From Camarhynchus parvulus (lineage: Eukaryota > Chordata > Aves > Passeriformes > Thraupidae): a DNA stretch of 64,000 nt. Made by a program: the position numbers and the translations under genes. Location: contig NC_044574.1 in assembly GCF_901933205.1 (NCBI RefSeq), positions 6,904,733-6,968,732 of the forward strand, given 5' to 3'. Every line of letters starts with the position of its first letter. Position 1 is the first letter of the stretch. The notes beneath the pieces are model-generated. The model made no database searches, had not been told where the DNA came from, and worked only from the letters and a program-made list of their open reading frames with translations. Shown here in pieces: positions 12,728 through 27,700 of the stretch.

Positions 12728-15700
12728 CTGTTAATGAAATTAATTCATGCATGTGATTTGAGGCTACTTCTATAACAATACAAAAGATTTCAAAATTACT
12801 TCAATTTGTTGTCTATATATTTTTACTTACTGAATATTTTTACATATTTCAAAAAGCAGACTGACAAAACAATTTTAGAATCAGAGGTGGAAAAAAGTAC
12901 TTTGTTACATGTATGTTAAATTTCTGCTAGGAAGATATATTTGGTTTAATGATTATAATGAGCAAGAGTTTAATTTTTCTGGAACAATTTAAAGTTATTG
13001 ATTAAATGAAAAAAACAGAAACAGCTGTTGCAGGCTGCATGAAAAGTTCAGGTTATTCAGAGAACAGCCCTTGTGCAGATATTGTGCTTTCATCTCTGAT
13101 TTTTGTAAGAATGACATAGCAGAGACACTGTTAGACTTCCTCATTATAAAATTACCCCTTTTTATAGGAGTACCATGACTGCAGATGTCAACAGCTACAG
13201 AAGCACAGATTATAACTGCACATTTTTGAAAAATGTGATTTCAAAATAAAACTTTTCCCCAAAACCAAACATTTATGTAGATGATAGCTAGGCTGCACAG
13301 TAACACTTCTTCAGATCTAGAATCTGAACATACAGATTATCAAAGGCCAGAGGGGATATTTCAATCTCTTGTAGGAGATGGTAACCTCTTGAAAAAGTAT
13401 TGAATTACCTTGTAGATCCTGTTCCACTACTCTGACTTGGCTTTATTAGAGCTATCTGAGAAGTCCTGTAGGATACACTCCCTGTTGGAATCAGATTTTT
13501 GAAAACAAGACCATTGTGAATTACACACTTTACTTAAAAGATGACTTTGGAAACAAATATCAGTACTTTTATTGCATGATCTGGGACAAATTCATGATTG
13601 ATTCACTCAAGAACTAAAAATGGTGCACAATTACCATAGTCAGTGAGAGAGCTCAGCTGTCACAAAAACATCATATTGCACCATCTCTGCAAATCTTGTT
13701 CCAGTTAAACACATGGTGGCTTCTTTCCCCTTCTTTCATTTATTAGACTATTATTAGACTATCAAGACAGCTGTGCTGAAGTGCTCCAGTTCTTCAGCTG
13801 ATCTTTTTTTGCTCCATCCACCTCTGAGAAGGAAACTTTCCTTAGTGCACCATTAAATCATTGTTTCCACTTACCCTTACTTTTGCACATAAACTTTGAT
13901 TCCCTCAGCCTTATCCACTGCAAAACTTTATGTGAAAGTTCTGAAATCTGCTGAACACATAACTGTTCTACATAAAATTTTACTGTCTAATAAATATCTA
14001 TTTATATTTAGACACAATAAAAAAAACAGTTAACCTCAGCTCTCTTTATCTTGTTATGCTTAAATTTATAGGCAACCATGGATTTAGGAAGGATCTGAGC
14101 ATATAGATCAGACATAACACAGAAAAAGCAATTTTTCCTCCTCCATTGAAATTGCATTTGTCTTTGTTTCAGGACACTTACACCATGTAAAAACACAAGA
14201 GTGCTAAAAGTTCTTTATGTGGCTGCAGATGGATTCTATGAAGTGCTGAAGCCAGGTGAAAGCTTCCTGAGCATAGACTGCTGTGGAAACACGCTGAATG
14301 TAAAACCAAAAATGGGAGAGACACACAGAGAGCAGGCCTGCAAAGCATCAGGAATTCTGGGAAAGTCCTCACAAATAAACAGTTCTCAAGAGACTGCACC
14401 AATTCCAGTAGGCTGTTACTCATGTCTTATTTACATCTGAGTGTTACCCAAGCTCAGGGTATGAAGGAATGAAAGCAAGTAGTGGCAGGTAAAATGTCTT
14501 ATATCCTGTAACAGTGATAAGGTGAAAAAATCACCTTTTTCAAGAAATTCTTGATCTTAACTACCTCACTTCTGTTATTAAGTATTTTTTAACTTCTATT
14601 TAGTTTCCCCCCTTTTCCTCATGTAATGTTTAATACGGCATTGTGGACAATGTTACTGTTTGTTAACCACAAATACACAAAATTAGGAAGCTTAACAGAA
14701 GGTCAACAAGTATTCCTGTTCTGTTCAATCACACATACAGTTACAGTATTTTCTTTGCAACTGTTGTTTCAGCAAAAATTGGTTTGGTTACAAGTAATCA
14801 TTTACTGAGCAGAAGAATTAAGTACTAGGAAAACATTTCATACTTCATTTTAACCATTTCCCAGCTGCTGGATTGAAGTCCATGTGGTAAATTCCTCACA
14901 CCTCAACACAATTCAGATTTTTTTAGTAAATTGCTAATGTGTGGAATTTAATTTACTCATCCTCCTAATACAACAGAAATGTCATTCAGTTACAAAGTTT
15001 ACTTTTACTCACCCATACGTCCATCCTGTGGTGGAGTTATTACTGATAATCTTGTTGGACCAGGTGGTGTCTCCAGCTAAATGAACAGCAAGTCATTAAC
15101 CACAGTGTAATAAGCATATGAATTATAAAGACATTTTAAGCAATAGTGTTATATTTTTAAGGTCTACAGAGCCTGCAGATTTCCAGAACTCTCTGCTGTC
15201 AGTTTTGTTCATAGCACTAAAATGCAAAACCTAAGAATTAAGTTACTATTTTTAAAGATCTATGGGCAGGTGGGAAATACATGTATTTTAGCTTTATTAT
15301 ATAACCTATCACATTCAGATAAGAAGTGTTATCAGACACTCTCACTGTTTTCTGTACTGACATCCCATTTGCAAGCTAGCAGCTGTTCCTGGATGTTACC
15401 TCTCCTAACCAGGATACCAACACCAAGAAAAGCTCCTGCCTTCATTCTCATGTTAGCAGTATCACTCAAAACCTGCAATTCCCTACTCAAGTATCAGAGT
15501 ACTCAGGTATCTAAATACCTGGCTTTCAGACCACTGACATTTTTGTAATATTGGGATTTTAAGAATTTGCCATTTACTTTGGCATCACAAGTTTAAAAGC
15601 CAGTACATGGCATGTAGAGAATATAATTCAAGAAATTAATGTTGTGATTTATTTGCTTTTGGTTTCTTTTGGGGAGCATCTGATTTCTATCCTGCATCAA

Positions 15701-18700
15701 GCATATCTGAAATCATCATGCACATCAGAATAGTTTTGAATGGGATGGGGGATGAATCCTATTTTTTGCAGCATTAACAGTTTAAGAGAAATCAAAAGGA
15801 TATATGTGTGTAACTATACATAAACAAGTTTTAAAAAAAACCCACTTACTCTCCTCATTGGTGAAGGTAGAGGATCAATTTCCATTGCCTCCATCCTTGC
15901 AAGAAAGGTCAAAGTATGACATTGTAATAAAAATAACATTTTCATTAAAAAGACTGAAATCATGTTAGATTCTAATGTTTAATTTGACTAGTAATGGAAA
16001 AGCATAATACATAATGCATAAGACACAAAAGTATTTAGGACTTATTCCAAAACTCACTAGCAGTAAGAAAAATCTATTCACCGATTCTGAGCTTTGGTTA
16101 AGACATTTACAGAGTAAGTTATTTTATGATTAGCATTGTTATTCTTCTATTTGTCTGAATAAATATGCATATTTATGTATTTTTCATTTGTATCCACAAC
16201 AAGGGCACTCTGAATCTCTGGGTTTTTTTGTAGAAAAGGAAGTCACAATCAAAGGTATAGAAATATTTTAGCTTGAGCAAGCTGTATATTCAATTTACTT
16301 AAAATTAAATGGGCCTTACTGGAGTGGCTCATCCCATCCATCCTGTGACCACTACAGTGTACATATAGATGTCTGTACAATAAATTTAGTTTTTCTCTAT
16401 GGCAAATGGAGAGTGTCTCACTAATCTATCTATCTATGCATTCATCTATCTAGCTATTCATCCAGAAGTTCTTTGGAAGAAGGTGCATCATGCCTTAGAT
16501 CTCTTTCCAGTAACCACCGTCCATACAACTGTAATGTACACTTGAATAGATAAGACTTTCCTCAGTTCATTCATATTTGAACAGTTTGCAAAAACAAATC
16601 ACACAAAAAAATCAAAAAATATTTTAAATTCACTACAAAAAGGTTACTTTCTGTGTAAAATATTAGTTAAGGTTTTCATTGAAAATGAACAAGTTTGTAC
16701 CCACGTTTCAGAAGTGGAAGGACGACTCGAATGAAGAGAATATGAAGAATAAACATTCTGTTTTCTTGAAGGAACTGAAGTCATTAAGAAATTTATTATT
16801 AGAACACAGCTATGTCCAGTGACAGGTATTCCATAGTTAATATTTTAAACCAACACTTCTTACTGGAAGGATTTCTGCTCATACTGGAAAATGGCAGTGG
16901 TGTAGTGTTTTCAGGAGGTTTCATACTAAAGGGGAAAAAAGAAACAACAGATATAAACTGAAGGCTGGTTTGATTAGTTAACATGCCTAACTGGTCAATA
17001 AAGTAAAAAATCAAAGCATTTATCCATCAGTAGCAGGTTTTAACATGACACTATTTGCCATGAAGCAAAGAATTTATTTGGTAAATCTATGAACTTGATC
17101 TTTACATCATAATACTTGCAGTGCTCATTATATACTCAACAATATCAAATTTAGCACAATATTATGGCAGAGTACTTTAGAGGACAACAGATGTTAAAAT
17201 AGAACTATTAATTATAGCTAAGCACAAAATTCATTTCACGAAATTATACATTTACCAAGCGTTAAGAAATCTAGTTATCAAATGAAATGTTGGCATTTTC
17301 ATGCTATTCAACAGTAATTTCACACAACTGGTACCTTTGGCAAGAATCATAAACAGGAGGATTATGTTTACTAGGCAAGCAAAAAGAGGCCCTAGGACAC
17401 TTCTCTCTAGGTAGAACTCAAAAAAAAATCTAAAATTCAGTAAGAACTCTGTAATTGATATAACCAAGATGCTATTCATTTGAGATGAAGACTAGAAAAT
17501 GGAGGCATAAAATGAATAAAAATATATAAATTGCAATAATCCACCACATACAGAGTTTCCTTTATACTGGGTTTTTCTTTCTGTTACATTACACCAAGCA
17601 GCCTGAGAGAGCAAAATACAGAATTATGTGCGTTTAAGAGTCAAGGGAAAGTCTGTACTAAAAAAAAAAAACACAGAAAAGGAATAAAGATCAATTAAAC
17701 ATCAAATCTGTGCAACTAAGATGCTGGTTTCATGAACTGGCTTATTAAGGAGATTTAAATAACAATTTAGCTTTATGTTGGAAATAAGTAAGATGAAAAG
17801 ATGAAGGTATATCAGTCATTGAGCAGAGGGATAAGGATGAGTGACCTCTTGGCTACCACTTTGAAACATTTGAGAAAAGAGAGTAATTCAAGATGAGAGA
17901 AGAATTTAATTTTTACTAGAAATAGAAACAATGAGAAGCATGCTACAAAACTCTGGTAACTTTATAAATGGGCTAAGATACCAGGAAAGGCATCATAGCA
18001 TTTTCCAGGCTGATGCTATAAAGTCTATTGCAAAATACACAAACATGGTTATGTAACTGCAAATAAAAAGTTAAAACTGAATATCTATATGACAGACTTT
18101 ATTAAAAATTTATTTTTACAGTTAATTACAGAGTTGTATTGTAAAATAAAAGGATTCCTTCCTGACAGGATAGATTATTGTGAATAAAACTAATCTGATG
18201 TCAAAAATCACTATACATTTATTTCTGTAAAAACACACAAGGAAGGCAAACAAAACGTGAATTTTTATTCCTTTATAAATTAAAATTACTGTTGTCTGAT
18301 TACATTTACTTTTTCTACATTAAACTTCTTACCATTGTAACTGTTGAATTTGTTGCGTTACTTTCTTGAGAGACTCTTCCAGCTTTGCTATCTGTGTGAT
18401 AATCAGAGATTTAAACAAAGTCTGTTTCTGTGATATACAGCTTCATTTTCATCCAGCTAGTATTCAAAAGTGTTGAAAGGCTGCTTTCTATTGGTTTTAA
18501 CATTAAGACATCACTGCAATTCCAGATTTATTGGAGCTGTTATGGCTGTGTTATGGAACCGTTAAACAGTCAGTCTGGAAGAGATATGCTTCTTTTTGGC
18601 AGTTAAAGACTTTGTTTGATTACCTTTTCTTAAGTATGCTGGTAATACTGGATAAATGAATACTAGGAAAAGTGCTTAAAACCAGTTTTCTTTTGCTTCC

Positions 18701-21700
18701 TATTTTTCATATCTGATATAAAAGCTTTGTTATGATTAATACAGAGTTATCTGAAAAAGCTACCAATAAATGTACAAAACACATTGTTCCCATATTTCTC
18801 ATTTCAGATTCAAAATGTATTCAGCTCACTTCAGTATCTATTTGTAGTAAGCCTAAGTGAAAAGTTTCTTCTACTCCGTTAAAAGACACAACCAGAAATA
18901 TCTCCATTTAAAATGTTATGAGCTGGCAAAATGGAAGAATATTAAGGTCAACAAGACTAGGTCAGCTCCCTAGTATGTGCATTTTTTACAGTCTTTCATT
19001 ATGTGAACATATATTATGTTTTATGAAGGATGTAAAAATTTACTGAATAGCCTCAATACTGCATCTATGTTTTATCCCTGATTTCCATTAGGTGACCTTA
19101 ATCCTTCACCCTGTTCATGTTTTGATTTGAAAGCAAATTATGACTTTGCTTGTTAATTTTTCATGCTTCTCAAACTATTATTTGAATCCTTTAATAAAAT
19201 TACCTGATTTATAAAATGATACTGTTTGTGGGAGATACTATGCTCTTTTTGCAGACGAAAACCTCTGCAAAACAGATTACAGAAAAAATGTAATTTATGT
19301 AAGATCTGGTTTTTGGTATTCTGGTTTTTTACTTCTTTCCTAATGAGAGCTAGGTTTGATTAAGAAAGGAACCAGTCAGGAAGAATGTACTTTACCCTGT
19401 TGTTCTGTAGGACTGGGTAATTTTAAGACCAAAGTACCTTAAAGAACATGAGTAACTCTCTGATTTTCAGTATTTTGGGATCCTAGCATAGCAGGACAAC
19501 TAGACCTGCCAGGAACACGGACAGCAAGTGGCCACCACCACCTGCACCCTAATACCTGCACAACCCACAGAAATAAGAAAGCAGTTTAATGAAGACCATG
19601 AGACCTTGTTGGTTGACAGTAATAAGGATGACAAACTAGAAATAAGGAAAGGGACCTGCAACAAGACTGCCAAGCATGAGCAGCTGGAATGGTGTTTAAT
19701 ACAACCGGCCTCTCCTGACCCTGATCCAACGCAAGCAGTTTTAACATACTAACAATACACAGAATGGGAGAAATAACAACAAACCCACCCAAAACAGTGT
19801 GCCATTGAAGCAGCAACCAATATATTTTCAACTGTTTTGGTACTGTCACCTGGACAACTTCCTTAGGTCAAGCAGCACCCCTGAATACTTCACAAACACT
19901 GCTGAGTGAATGTCTCAAGAGTAAACTTAAAAAATTACCATTACAAAGTATCAAAACTCTCCACAGATTCTTTGGAGATAACATCTCAATTTATGCTGAA
20001 TTCTATTAAGATATTTGTTTTACTTTGTCTACAGGTTTCAGTTTTACCATCTGGAGTTGGTACAACGGATTAGAAGAGGGATGAAATCAGGATTACACCC
20101 TGGCCTGGCTTTGAAAGCAGAAGAACAGGACCCTAAAAGACCTACACACATTACACTATGAGTGATCCCAAAATGCATTCATGGAGAAGAAGGAAGAATG
20201 GGCCACAGAGTACTTAATTTTCCAAGCTTTCTATCTATGGCAATCATACCAGAAACTCTCCTCACACATGAAATGGCAGCTGGGCAGCTACATTATCTTC
20301 TTCTGTCATTTCATACATGGGGCACCCACTTATAGGTCAAGTCACCAATACTGCCAAGTAGCTTTAAGCAACATCCCATGTCCTTAGAAATAAAAGAAAA
20401 ATCCAACAATCTAATCAAATATTTAGAAGCAGCTGAAAAATGAAAAAGGAATCTGCCTTCCAACCTACAAAGGAAGAAGCACAGTCACAAATGCAGTACC
20501 TGCTCTCCACAGAGTAATTAATTCTGTCTTTCACACTCAGCTATCCCAAATTCAGGGTATTAGCCCTTAGTGTTGTTCCCCATTGCTCAAGCTTCTCATT
20601 TATTTTGTCAGCCCTTCTTTTCATCTGGGCTTATCTTCTAGGACCCCTCTCCCCACCTCTTCCACATTCCCCTCCATACAGCGAACTGGTTTCTTCCCTC
20701 CCTGTCCTTTGATTCTCCATGTAATCTTAACCAGTTTACAACCAGAATATTTTATTAGAAACAGTAACCAGAATTAATAGTCCTCACAGACTTTAAACAA
20801 TTAAAAATAGGTATTTATAAAGACAGTAATGAGTCAATCCTGATAAATTATTCTAAGAATTCCCATAATAGATTACTATCATTTCTAAAAATAACCCAAA
20901 GTAACAAGGCAAATATAAACAAAACCCTAGAAAATTGCAATTAGAGTTACCTTTTGTTTGTGGTATTTTAATAAACGCTTATGAAATCTTTCTTGAAATT
21001 CTGAAACCTAAAAATAAATACAGTTATTATATCAAGCTTCGCATAATTACATTTATGCACCTCAGCAAAGAAGTGATGGAAAATAACTACTTCACAGTAT
21101 TCAAAGTTTTCTGTCTTTTATAGGCAGTTAACACATCTTTTTAAATCTTCTTCAAAAAAAATCCCAAACTATTCTAAGTTATTATCACTGATAGAAAAAG
21201 TCTTATGAAGTGAAGTTAATTTAATCCAATATGACCTACAGTAGAGCTGGTAGATTTATTTCACTGAAGTTATATTTTAACACTAAGTTCAATAAAAAGG
21301 TAAAGACATTAGAAAGCCAGTTTAGCTGCAGTGTTTCTTATTCATCAGTGCTAAGCAAACACATAAAATTAATGGCAACATAAAAAGTAATCTGTCTTAC
21401 TGGCAATTATAATATGCCTTGTAAAAATACCCTGTTAATTAAAAAATAATTGTTAGACACACTGTCTGGTGATGTGTAAGCACTTCTTGTGTCCACATGA
21501 GGATCATAAACCATGACAAGTTAAAAGTAAAAATGACAAGGTAGGCAAGACAAGAGCTTGAGGAACAAATTACCACAGGCAGTAACTTCTAATAAATCTT
21601 CCTTATCACATGTAAGAAAACTACCAGAAAATCTGTAGGAATTGAGACACCCAAGAAGAAACACTCTGAGAGTATAAACCCATAGAAGACTATCCAAATT

Positions 21701-24700
21701 AAATGGTTAATTTTATTCCCTGGGGAAGGACCTGGGAGGTTCCCACTAAATACTCAGCAAAGGATCAGTGTGTCTTTGGAAGAACTGATGGAAGAAATGT
21801 TCACTTAGAAAACGATGGCTCTGAGCTGTCTCCCTAACTCAGAAATGAGTTATTGGGTCTGGGAGAAACCTGAATTTGTCAGTTTAGTGTTCAGTACCAC
21901 TCAAAAAGTAAATCAGATCTTACCAGTAGTTTAAAATTGAATTGGGGACATCATCATTCCCCTTTAAAAAATGTATGTTCCTATATCCTGAGTCTGCTTA
22001 ACATCTAAGAAGGGACAGAGTAGGTCTGAAAACAGTTCAGATTAATCAGAGGTATGCAAGAACTTCAGTAAAAGAATGACCACATAGAATATGAATCTTC
22101 ACGGCTGAAAAAAAGACAGTTGAAGAAGGGCTGCATCAACAGTCTAAAACTAATGATTAGCACAGACATAGTGCATGAGAATGGATATTTTTTCCTCCTG
22201 AATCAAATTCAAGAGTAAGAAATGAAACTAACAGGTTAAAAGCTGAAAAATAAAATAATCATTGTGCAGTGAACAACCTGTGAACCTCCCTTCCACAATA
22301 TGTGACAGATGCTAAAATTCAGGAAACCACCTGACAATTATGTGGGGAAAAATATCCACCAAAGCTTCTGAATGCAGAAGACCAATCCCACTTTGAGAAA
22401 TCTCTGACACAAGTTGCTGAAAGCTGGGAGGCTCTTCTGAAGATGTATCACTACATCCAGCCTTGCTCTCATCCTTTCCTAGCACCCACCAAAGTGACAA
22501 GATATTAGATTAGATAAGAGATTAGAGAAATTGCTCTTACATCTTTTGATATTGGGACAAGTTCTGAACATACCTCAATGCCTTCACTACACTTCAATAT
22601 GTTCCCAACGGGTTATCTCGGGCTACAGAAAACCCACCTCAGCCAGGAGAGATTGAGCCCCTTTTTCCTTCCTTTGGCACACTATGGAAGTTTGTATTCC
22701 CTATGTGATTGGAGGTGTGCAGGTTCCCTGCATTTGTTCAGTTTATACAGCAATTCCTGATCCTGCTGTTAAAAAGTGGGTTTGGAAGGACAGAGGAAGA
22801 GTTCACATTTACCTTGTGTACCTTCTGCATCTGAGGAGGAGCCCTGCTCAGGAAAGGGGCCAAGCTCAGCTTTGGAAAAGTCTGTAAAGCCTGGGGTAGA
22901 GCAAATATGAATCCATGACCACTGTTGGAGGACACAGGTGATATCCCTTGGCTTCTTGTTCTGCTGGATCAGGAAGCTCACTCAAAGGTCAGCAAGTCCC
23001 AGCCTAAGGAGATGAGAACAGCCAATGAAGGCTGCAGCCAGGCCCAGGGACAGTGTACTGCTGGAGTGGCTGAAACTGCTGCTGAAATGCACAGGGAGAG
23101 GGATAAGGACACAGAGTCCCAAAGCCAAGCTGAAGAGATGCAGAAAATGGGGAGGAAAAGGGAGTTCATATGCACTCATTTAACCCAGACAGCTACTGAA
23201 GTTCTTGACTAGAAACTAAGCCTGACAAAAGAAATCCTATCTGGAATTCACAGAAAGTATGGGGAAAATGACCTTGGAATCATTTACTGCATCTACCTGG
23301 GAAAAAAAAAGAGTTGTGTTTTGATTAAAAAAAATAAATTAGAAAGAAGAGAGAGCACAGTCAGTTCAGGACTGTATCCAGCTCAGTTTTCACTGTGTAA
23401 CTTTTTATTGCTGTAATTAAGGCACACTATCTGGGCACGTTTAAGCCTGTGGAAGATCTAATTTTTCACTGCATAGCATTGAAAGTGATTTTACACCATT
23501 AAAATAACCAGACTAGTGGTCCTTAGAGAGAGTTTGAAAACATAAGCAGTGACCATAATGAATAATTTATGTCTCCTTAAGAACTCAGAAACTGTGGAAT
23601 TAAGGAAGTAAAGATGGTAATGGCCATACATTCATTTTCAAGCATTCACTCATTCACTTTTCCCATTCACATAAAAATCAGTAGGGGTTGCTGATTATTT
23701 TATAGAGTAAAAAAATTTAAAGGCAGATTCACCTGTGATATTTCTTTTGAATATTTCTTGCTTAACACATCTATTGGCTTGAACAGTGACTGAATATCAG
23801 GACTTGTCTATGAAGAAATGAAAATATACCAAGGTTAGCATTTTTATTAGCAAGTCATATTAAATAAAGTCTTTTGTAAAGTGTTTCTTAAATTGACTGA
23901 TGAATATAAATAAAAAAAAATTGACAGATTAGAGAAGGATAATGCAGAAATTGAAAATAAGCCTAGTTTTCTTTAATGGCCTTATCAACCATCTGGAAAG
24001 CATTGGGATTTTGTTAAATGTATTACCCACATATATACTTATAGTGATTAAGAGAGTACCAGGGTGCAGAGGACATTCAAGGAGGGTGCTGTGGCCCTTG
24101 GAACAGGTATTGCATTCACACCAACAGCCACGTTTCTGGCAGCCCCTTTCCAGGCTTTTTGGTTCTCACCATTCCCAGCCACATGAGATGCATCCTACAA
24201 TCAGTTTTGTTTCAAAGTCCTTTTTCAGAATAGTTTAGTTCCAATGCTGACTGGGATCCCTTTGTCTCTCCCTGCCCATTGGGCAGCAGAATATTATCCC
24301 AGAATAAGGAAAGAGCCTTAATGTAACTGTTGAATTTTTAAAATATTTTATGACTTGTATCTTTTAATCAGAGCTGTGCATGCTTTAGGAAAAGTGCTCT
24401 TCCTGGCTTTCCCCAGCTACTAATTCTTGCAGAACTCACAGAAGGTAAGTAATTGTATTTGAGACTTCCTCTGCAATTTTGAATTTGGTTGACATCAGCT
24501 AAAGATTCAAAAATTTCCAACTGACAGATGGAGAAACGTAGACAGACAGCACAGTTAATCTACCTATGGTATTTCAGTAAAGAAAATAAAAGCAATACAA
24601 TAATATTCCATCTTGAAAACTTAAGATATTAATAAAAATATATTCAGCTTCTTTAAATGACATGCATTCATAGGAACCAAGCTCTTGCAATGTATTTAGG

Positions 24701-27700
24701 GTTCTATCAAAGCAATGATCTTGGTTTAAGTACCTATCAGATTTGAAAAAAATAAAACCCAACCAGCTTCATACTGATATAAAAACTCTTTCAAATAAAG
24801 ATTTGTGTAACACTGTTTATATTTTATCTGCTGCATGGAGGAGTAGCAGATGCTCCTTTGATATTCTGAAATACTGAACAGCCAGAATCTGATTTATTGT
24901 AACACTTAACCATCCTCTGAGGAAAAGCAAGTGGGGATCATGAGGCACAGAAGGAAGACATAAAGGCAACAAGAATGCATTACTGTAAAGATGAGAATAT
25001 TTAATGTGTACATGTTGATTACCCCAACATACAATTTAATTAGGACCTCTAACACATTTATAGCACCTCCTCTCATTGGGAATTCTTCCATAGCATCAAG
25101 CTCATAAAGCTCACCAGGTATATTTCCACTCAGGTTCCTGAATTATAGAGCCATGACTGTTTTATATGCATCTTTAATTATCATTCCAATCATTTTATCT
25201 GTTCTTAATCAAGGATAAGCAATCATCATTAATGTCTTTTTTAAAGAATATGGTAATTTGCTTCCTTCCAGCCCTCCAGAGCAGTGGCAGGTTCTAATGA
25301 AACATCTAATATTTTTGTTAGTAACCCAATCATTGCATTTTTAAATTCCTTCTGTGCTTTTGAAGTAAATTATCAAGTTCTGCTGAAATGGTGCAATTTA
25401 AGACTGATGTAACTTAAAAATTAACATTGTTTGGAGCAAGGTATTGAACAAGATGACCTCCAGAGGTCCTCAACAACTTAAATGATTCTTTGGCTGAAAT
25501 TATTAACAATGTTTGCAGCATGAATACGTTGATATTGAAAGCATATTAAAATATGCCCTTTAGAATTTTTATGAAGGGCTTTCTGATTTCTTTCATATTT
25601 GATTACTGTGTGCATTGTTCCTATGTATTATAATTGCATTTTGTTGTTTAGTTGCAATTTTTTTTAGTAGCATTGTCTTCTTCGATGTGCAAGACTCCTA
25701 GGAAGCCTTCATGTTAGCTGTATTGAATTTTATTAAATGTTTTTAGTGTTTCTCTTTTATCCTTATAAGGCATTGGCTCGTAGGTAGGCATCAGTCTACA
25801 AAAATATAAATGTTTTCACAACCTATTTATGAAATCAGCTAAAGAGAAGATTGCTCCTGGGAGAAATGCAAAATTAAAGATTCCTAATGATTAACCAAGA
25901 AAGGGAATTAAAAGCTCTTAATTCTCCAGTGAGCAACAAAAATTCCCAACAATATTTCAAACCCTTTCTTAATCAGACAGCCACAAGGAAAATAGTTAAG
26001 CTTAAGAGAAAATGGGGAAAAACCTAATCCACTTCAAAACACTGCTGAGCTATCAGGCAGGCTTTCAGTCCGTTACAAGAAATAATTCATTACAGCTCAT
26101 TTTCTGTGATGTACAAATGCCAAAATCAATAAACATTTTTCCACATTTTGAAAGTAGTCACTGATGTTACACAGTAACCAGCCATATTTCTTGAGTTTAG
26201 AATTATTTACAGTCTAGCAGTACCTGAAAACCAAAGTTTCCATAGGCTTTAATTTACAGGAATACTAACAACAAAAAATAGAGCTGTCTAGTGCCTAAGT
26301 GTCTTAGTTTAGCAACCTATTACCAGTAAATATTCATGTCACAGTTGGCAAAAACAAAAAAGGAAGCATTTTTTAATGCAAATATTTTAGCTGTTAAGCA
26401 AAGCACAGATTAATGTAATGCAACAAAACTAAACCTTGATTTACCTCTTTTGAAAGGACTAAGGTACGACAAGCCCTCCTACAGACCAGACATTCACCTT
26501 TTTTGCCTGTAAGGTAAAGACACATTTAAAATATAGATAAAACTGAATATATATTGAATACATTGTACATATAATGTGATGCCTAAACCTCTGGAGCTTG
26601 TGGAAGAAATCTGCAGGTTACACAAGAAATATGAATAAACATGAATAAAGAATTTCATTCTATAACCATTGCACTGAATTGTGCAGGAAAAATGTGTGTG
26701 AATGTCATCAGGTCTTACTCCTGTAAATAAGTATTCATGTAAATGATTTTATGAATATCATTAGTGTCACAGAATGCAGGTGACTTTTAGTTCCCTTGAT
26801 TTAAATAGGACTGCTTGCCTGGTTTAATTAAATGTATGCCTAAGTGCACTAATGACTTACAGTCAATCTGATATATGGCGTTTTAGACTGGGGCACAGTT
26901 GGGTTGTCCCAACAAAATATATGAAACCCAAATGTCAAGAAATTAGTAATTTTGCCTTTTGAATTCCTCCAGTGAGAAAACAATAAAATCAGTTTTAAAA
27001 ACTTTATGGCTTTTAAGCTCTTTCTCTGCAAACATATTAGAAAATATCTATAGCAAATGCACATTATTTCAATATTTATAATTTATATTTGTACTAGCTA
27101 CTGCCGTTCTGAAGATTCTAAAGATTGGTGTTTATAAACATCTTTAAATACATTTTAAGTCTCATTACTACTGAATTCACAGCAAAAAGATATATAATCC
27201 CTCATGTATTTTTCTGCTAAACAAAATTAAAAGCAGAGAGGAAAGATGTTGTTCATCTTCTAGGGGCCTGCAAGCTGCATGTTATGATCCTCTATCCTCA
27301 ATAGCACCCCGTGAAAACATCTAGTCAAAAGCTTTTAGTTCTGGAATAAGATTGATCATTTCTTCTGTTTGCCCTTACAAAAACCAAGCTTCACATGAGT
27401 CCCAGAATATGACTCTGGAATTGTACATAACACAAGAGCTTCAAAACATCACCTCCAATCTTCCCACATGCTGCTGAACGTATTCAGGAACAGTAAGGAG
27501 CCTCAAAATTTATTAAAACTACTTCCAAAACCTACCCTAAACAAATCCTCCGTTTTTTCAATTGCTCTTTCACTAAGAAAAAAACGTTGTTTTTCCAAAA
27601 TTTTCCAGAACAAAAAGGCATCTATTTGTGGGGTGTTTTTTTTACAAAATCATGGATCATAAGCATCCAGAATCCAGTTTTGTTAAAGCCTCCATCGCGT

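Noticed and set aside
12831..12860. 30-nt segment with excellent splice sites in the same RNF212 intron
   Set aside because: Its length keeps phase 1, so exon 11 would then read into an early TGA; no support from protein similarity.
13640..13661. 22-nt segment with strong acceptor (TTTTTGTGACAG) and donor (ATG|GTAATT), of the right length class for RNF212 exon 10
   Set aside because: It carries an in-frame TGA when joined to exon 9; the 37-nt segment fits without a stop.
14180..14220. Exon-like 41-nt minus-strand segment (acceptor ATCTGCAG, donor GGT|GTAAGT) between RNF212 exons 9 and 11
   Set aside because: Joined from exon 9 it gives a stop at once (GCC ACA TAA), and its length does not produce the phase exon 11 needs.
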